The position numbers were made by a program, and so were the translations under genes. A DNA stretch of 64,000 nucleotides from Rhodobacter ferrooxidans (GTDB lineage Bacteria; Pseudomonadota; Alphaproteobacteria; Rhodobacterales; Rhodobacteraceae). The stretch spans positions 1 through 64,000 of the forward strand of contig NZ_ACYY01000014.1 in assembly GCF_000176015.1 (NCBI RefSeq), written 5' to 3'. Of the stretch, positions 62,501 through 64,000 are shown in pieces (position 1 is the stretch's first letter; each line of letters begins with the position of its first letter). A model generated the notes under the pieces. That model made no database searches and was not told where the DNA came from. It saw only the letters and a list, made by a program, of their open reading frames with translations.

Positions 62501-64000
62501 GCCGCACCCGCCGCACCGCCGCCAGCACCCGCTCCGGCGTCGCCGGGGCGTCCAGACCCGGATAAACCGACCCGTCACCACAAGCCGCCACCGCATCCGA
62601 CAGCGCCATCAGCACCGAGATCCCCAGCATCAGCGGCGGCTCGCCCACCGCCTTCGACCGCCCGATGGTGTCCTCGGGGTTCTTGCGCCCCCACAAGGCC
62701 ACGTTGAACACCGCAGGCCGGTCCGAGCAGGCCGGGATCTTGTAGGTCGAGGGCGCATGCGTGGTCAGCTGCCCCTTGGCGTCCCACACCAGTTCCTCGG
62801 TGGTCAGCCAACCCGCGCCCTGCACATAACCGCCTTCGATCTGGCCGATGTCGATGGCGGGGTTCAGGCTGGCGCCGGTGTCATGCAGGATATCGGCGCG
62901 CAGGATGCGGCTCTCGCCGGTCAGCGTGTCGATCACCACCTCGCTGACCGCAGCACCATAGGCGAAATACAGGAACGGCCGCCCGGCGCCGCGGCTGCGG
63001 TCCCAGGTGATCTTCGGCGTGGCATAAAACCCGGTGGCCGACAGCGACACCCGCGCCAGATACGCCCAGTTCACCACCTGGGCAAAGCCGTAAACCTCGC
63101 CCGCCACCCGCACCCGCCCCCCGGCAAACCGCACGCTGGCAGCCTCGACCCCATGCTTGTCGGCAATGAACGCCGCCAACCGCCCGCGCAGCGTCTCGCA
63201 CGCCGCCCGCACCGCCATGCCGTTCATGTCCGACCCCGACGACGCCGCCGTGGCCGAGGTATTGGGCACCTTGCCGGTATCGGTGGCGGCGATCCTGACC
63301 CGCGCCAGATCGACGCCGAACACCCCAGCCGCCACCTGCGCCACCTTCTGGAACAGCCCTTGCCCCATCTCGGTGCCGCCATGGTTGATGGCAATCGAGC
63401 CGTCCTGATACAGATGCACCAATGCCCCGGCCTGATTGAGATGCGTCAGCGTGAAGGAAATGCCAAACTTCACCGGCGTCAGCGCGATCCCCCGCTTCAA
63501 CACCGGACTGCCCGAATTCCATTCCGCAATCGCCGCCCGCCGCGCCTGATAGGCCGCACTCTCCTCCAGTGCCGCCACCACCTCATGCCCGATGAAATCC
63601 GTCACCGGCATCAGATAGGGCGTGGTCTGCGGCTTCTTCTCTGCCGAAATATCCCCGCCGGAGGCTCCCGCCCGCACCGACCTCCCACCATAGAAATTCG
63701 CGCGCCGCACCGCCAAGGGTTCCAACCCAAGGGCAAAGGCCACATGATCCATCACCCGCTCGATCCCCAGCATCCCCTGCGGCCCGCCAAAGCCGCGGAA
63801 GGCGGTGGCGCTTTGGGTGTTGGTGCGCAGCCGGTGGCTTTCGATCCGCACTGCGGGCAGGTGATAGGCGTTGTCGGCATGCAGCATCGCCCGGTCGGCC
63901 ACCGGCAAGGAAAGATCCTGCGCCCAGCCGCAGCGCACCAGATGCAGGAACTCCAGCCCCAGCACCCGACCCGTCGCATCCACCCCGGCGCGGTAGCTGA
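62493..64000 (-). CDS. xdhB: xanthine dehydrogenase molybdenum-binding subunit, C-terminal part, with repeat-derived insert
   Basis: Partial: the gene continues beyond the window edge; 502 codons are visible. Motifs: 'ATAFRGFGGPQGMLGIERVMDHVA', 'INHGGTEMGQGLFQKVAQVAAG', 'TSATAASSGSDMNGMAV', 'DIGQIEGGYVQGAGWL' and the catalytic Glu in 'SKAVGEPPLMLGISV'. It hydroxylates hypoxanthine and xanthine to urate. After 'RRANFYGG' the chain carries about 18 residues (RSVRAGASGGDISAEKK) that match, at DNA level, the dispersed gene-end element; the conserved sequence resumes at 'PQTTPYLMPVTDFIGHEV'. The reading frame is intact, so the enzyme may tolerate the insert. Confidence 0.92.
   Translation of the reverse strand, partial: SYRAGVDATGRVLGLEFLHLVRCGWAQDLSLPVADRAMLHADNAYHLPAVRIESHRLRTNTQSATAFRGFGGPQGMLGIERVMDHVAFALGLEPLAVRRANFYGGRSVRAGASGGDISAEKKPQTTPYLMPVTDFIGHEVVAALEESAAYQARRAAIAEWNSGSPVLKRGIALTPVKFGISFTLTHLNQAGALVHLYQDGSIAINHGGTEMGQGLFQKVAQVAAGVFGVDLARVRIAATDTGKVPNTSATAASSGSDMNGMAVRAACETLRGRLAAFIADKHGVEAASVRFAGGRVRVAGEVYGFAQVVNWAYLARVSLSATGFYATPKITWDRSRGAGRPFLYFAYGAAVSEVVIDTLTGESRILRADILHDTGASLNPAIDIGQIEGGYVQGAGWLTTEELVWDAKGQLTTHAPSTYKIPACSDRPAVFNVALWGRKNPEDTIGRSKAVGEPPLMLGISVLMALSDAVAACGDGSVYPGLDAPATPERVLAAVRRVRHV
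63631..63683. repeat. gene-end palindromic element, copy 7, captured in frame inside xdhB
   Basis: 53 nt. On the minus strand it reads GTCGGTGCGGGCGGGAGCC, then TCCGGCGGGGATATTTC and GGCAGAGAAGAAGCC. This aligns with copy 3 (GTCGGTGCTGGC..AGAGCCTCCGGCGGGGATATTT) and, at its end, with copy 2 (GATATTTGTGCAGAGAAGAAA). The other copies are intergenic; this one is translated. Confidence 0.85.

Noticed and set aside
1-64000. tRNA or rRNA genes, CRISPR arrays, insertion sequences, prophage
   Set aside because: No cloverleaf with a CCA-adjacent acceptor, no rRNA core sequence, no regularly spaced repeats and no transposase or integrase motif was found by reading both strands. A covariance or profile search would be decisive.

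Overview
The window is a stretch of G+C-rich alphaproteobacterial chromosome, almost certainly from the Rhodobacteraceae. The main clues are a malyl-CoA/beta-methylmalyl-CoA lyase nearly identical to the Rhodobacter enzyme, a PHA thiolase/reductase pair, ETF-ubiquinone oxidoreductase, a Rhodobacter-type sulfide:quinone reductase with three matching cysteines, a TIGR02302/DUF4175 protein, and the dispersed 'AAATATCC' gene-end repeats typical of this family. It looks like core chromosome rather than plasmid or prophage. I saw no rRNA, tRNA, CRISPR array, transposase or integrase.

Layout. 1-2.3 kb: tail of a class III alcohol dehydrogenase, a glycine-zipper lipoprotein and an IlvB-like ThDP enzyme. 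2.4-9.7 kb: translation block with pheT on the plus strand and rpmI-rplT-pheS on the minus strand, plus pyk. Between the two convergent phe genes sit a RelE/HigB-type toxin-antitoxin pair and a gene of unknown function with visibly lower G+C. 9.9-17.4 kb: N-formylglutamate amidohydrolase, an RTX protein preceded by a coupled mini-gene, D-amino-acid transaminase and dipeptide epimerase, mcl1 (apparently frameshifted at its start), an AraC/GyrI regulator, accA and a gdx exporter. 17.4-28.9 kb: TfoX-like protein, plsC, ftsX, ftsE, a zinc-ribbon membrane protein, the TIGR02302 protein, the argH-lipoprotein-DUF2834-lysA operon, tlpA, a DUF2087 protein and tag. 29-44 kb: EAL phosphodiesterase, phaA, phaB, a DMT exporter, a DUF465 protein, a methyltransferase, DUF2007, polyprenyl diphosphate synthase, ispE, a TPR protein, ETF-QO, greA, and the mobA-unknown-GNAT operon. 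44-57 kb: MBL hydrolase and acyl-CoA dehydrogenase, Sua5, GST, mscL, ald with a divergent Lrp regulator, a GH25 lysozyme lipoprotein, an EF-hand protein, an AhpD-like protein, a DUF938 methyltransferase, an FAD oxidase and SQR. 57-64 kb: one co-directional cluster reading xdhB-xdhC-ABC ATPase-permease-permease-BMP binding protein, best read as uptake and oxidation of purines.

Genes are densely packed. Many neighbours are joined by TGATG, ATGA or GTGA overlaps, and two convergent pairs share a CTAG that is the stop codon on both strands. The most unusual signals are repeats. A palindromic gene-end element fills the whole gap between the stop codons of two convergent gene pairs. A copy of the same element appears to have been captured in frame inside xdhB, adding about 18 residues. 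A second family, a perfect 33-bp inverted repeat, lies between rplT and pheS, and a single arm of it supplies the 3' end of the TfoX-like gene. No clearly new multi-gene system was identified; the repeat capture and the split pheS/pheT locus with its accessory insert are the leads most worth following.
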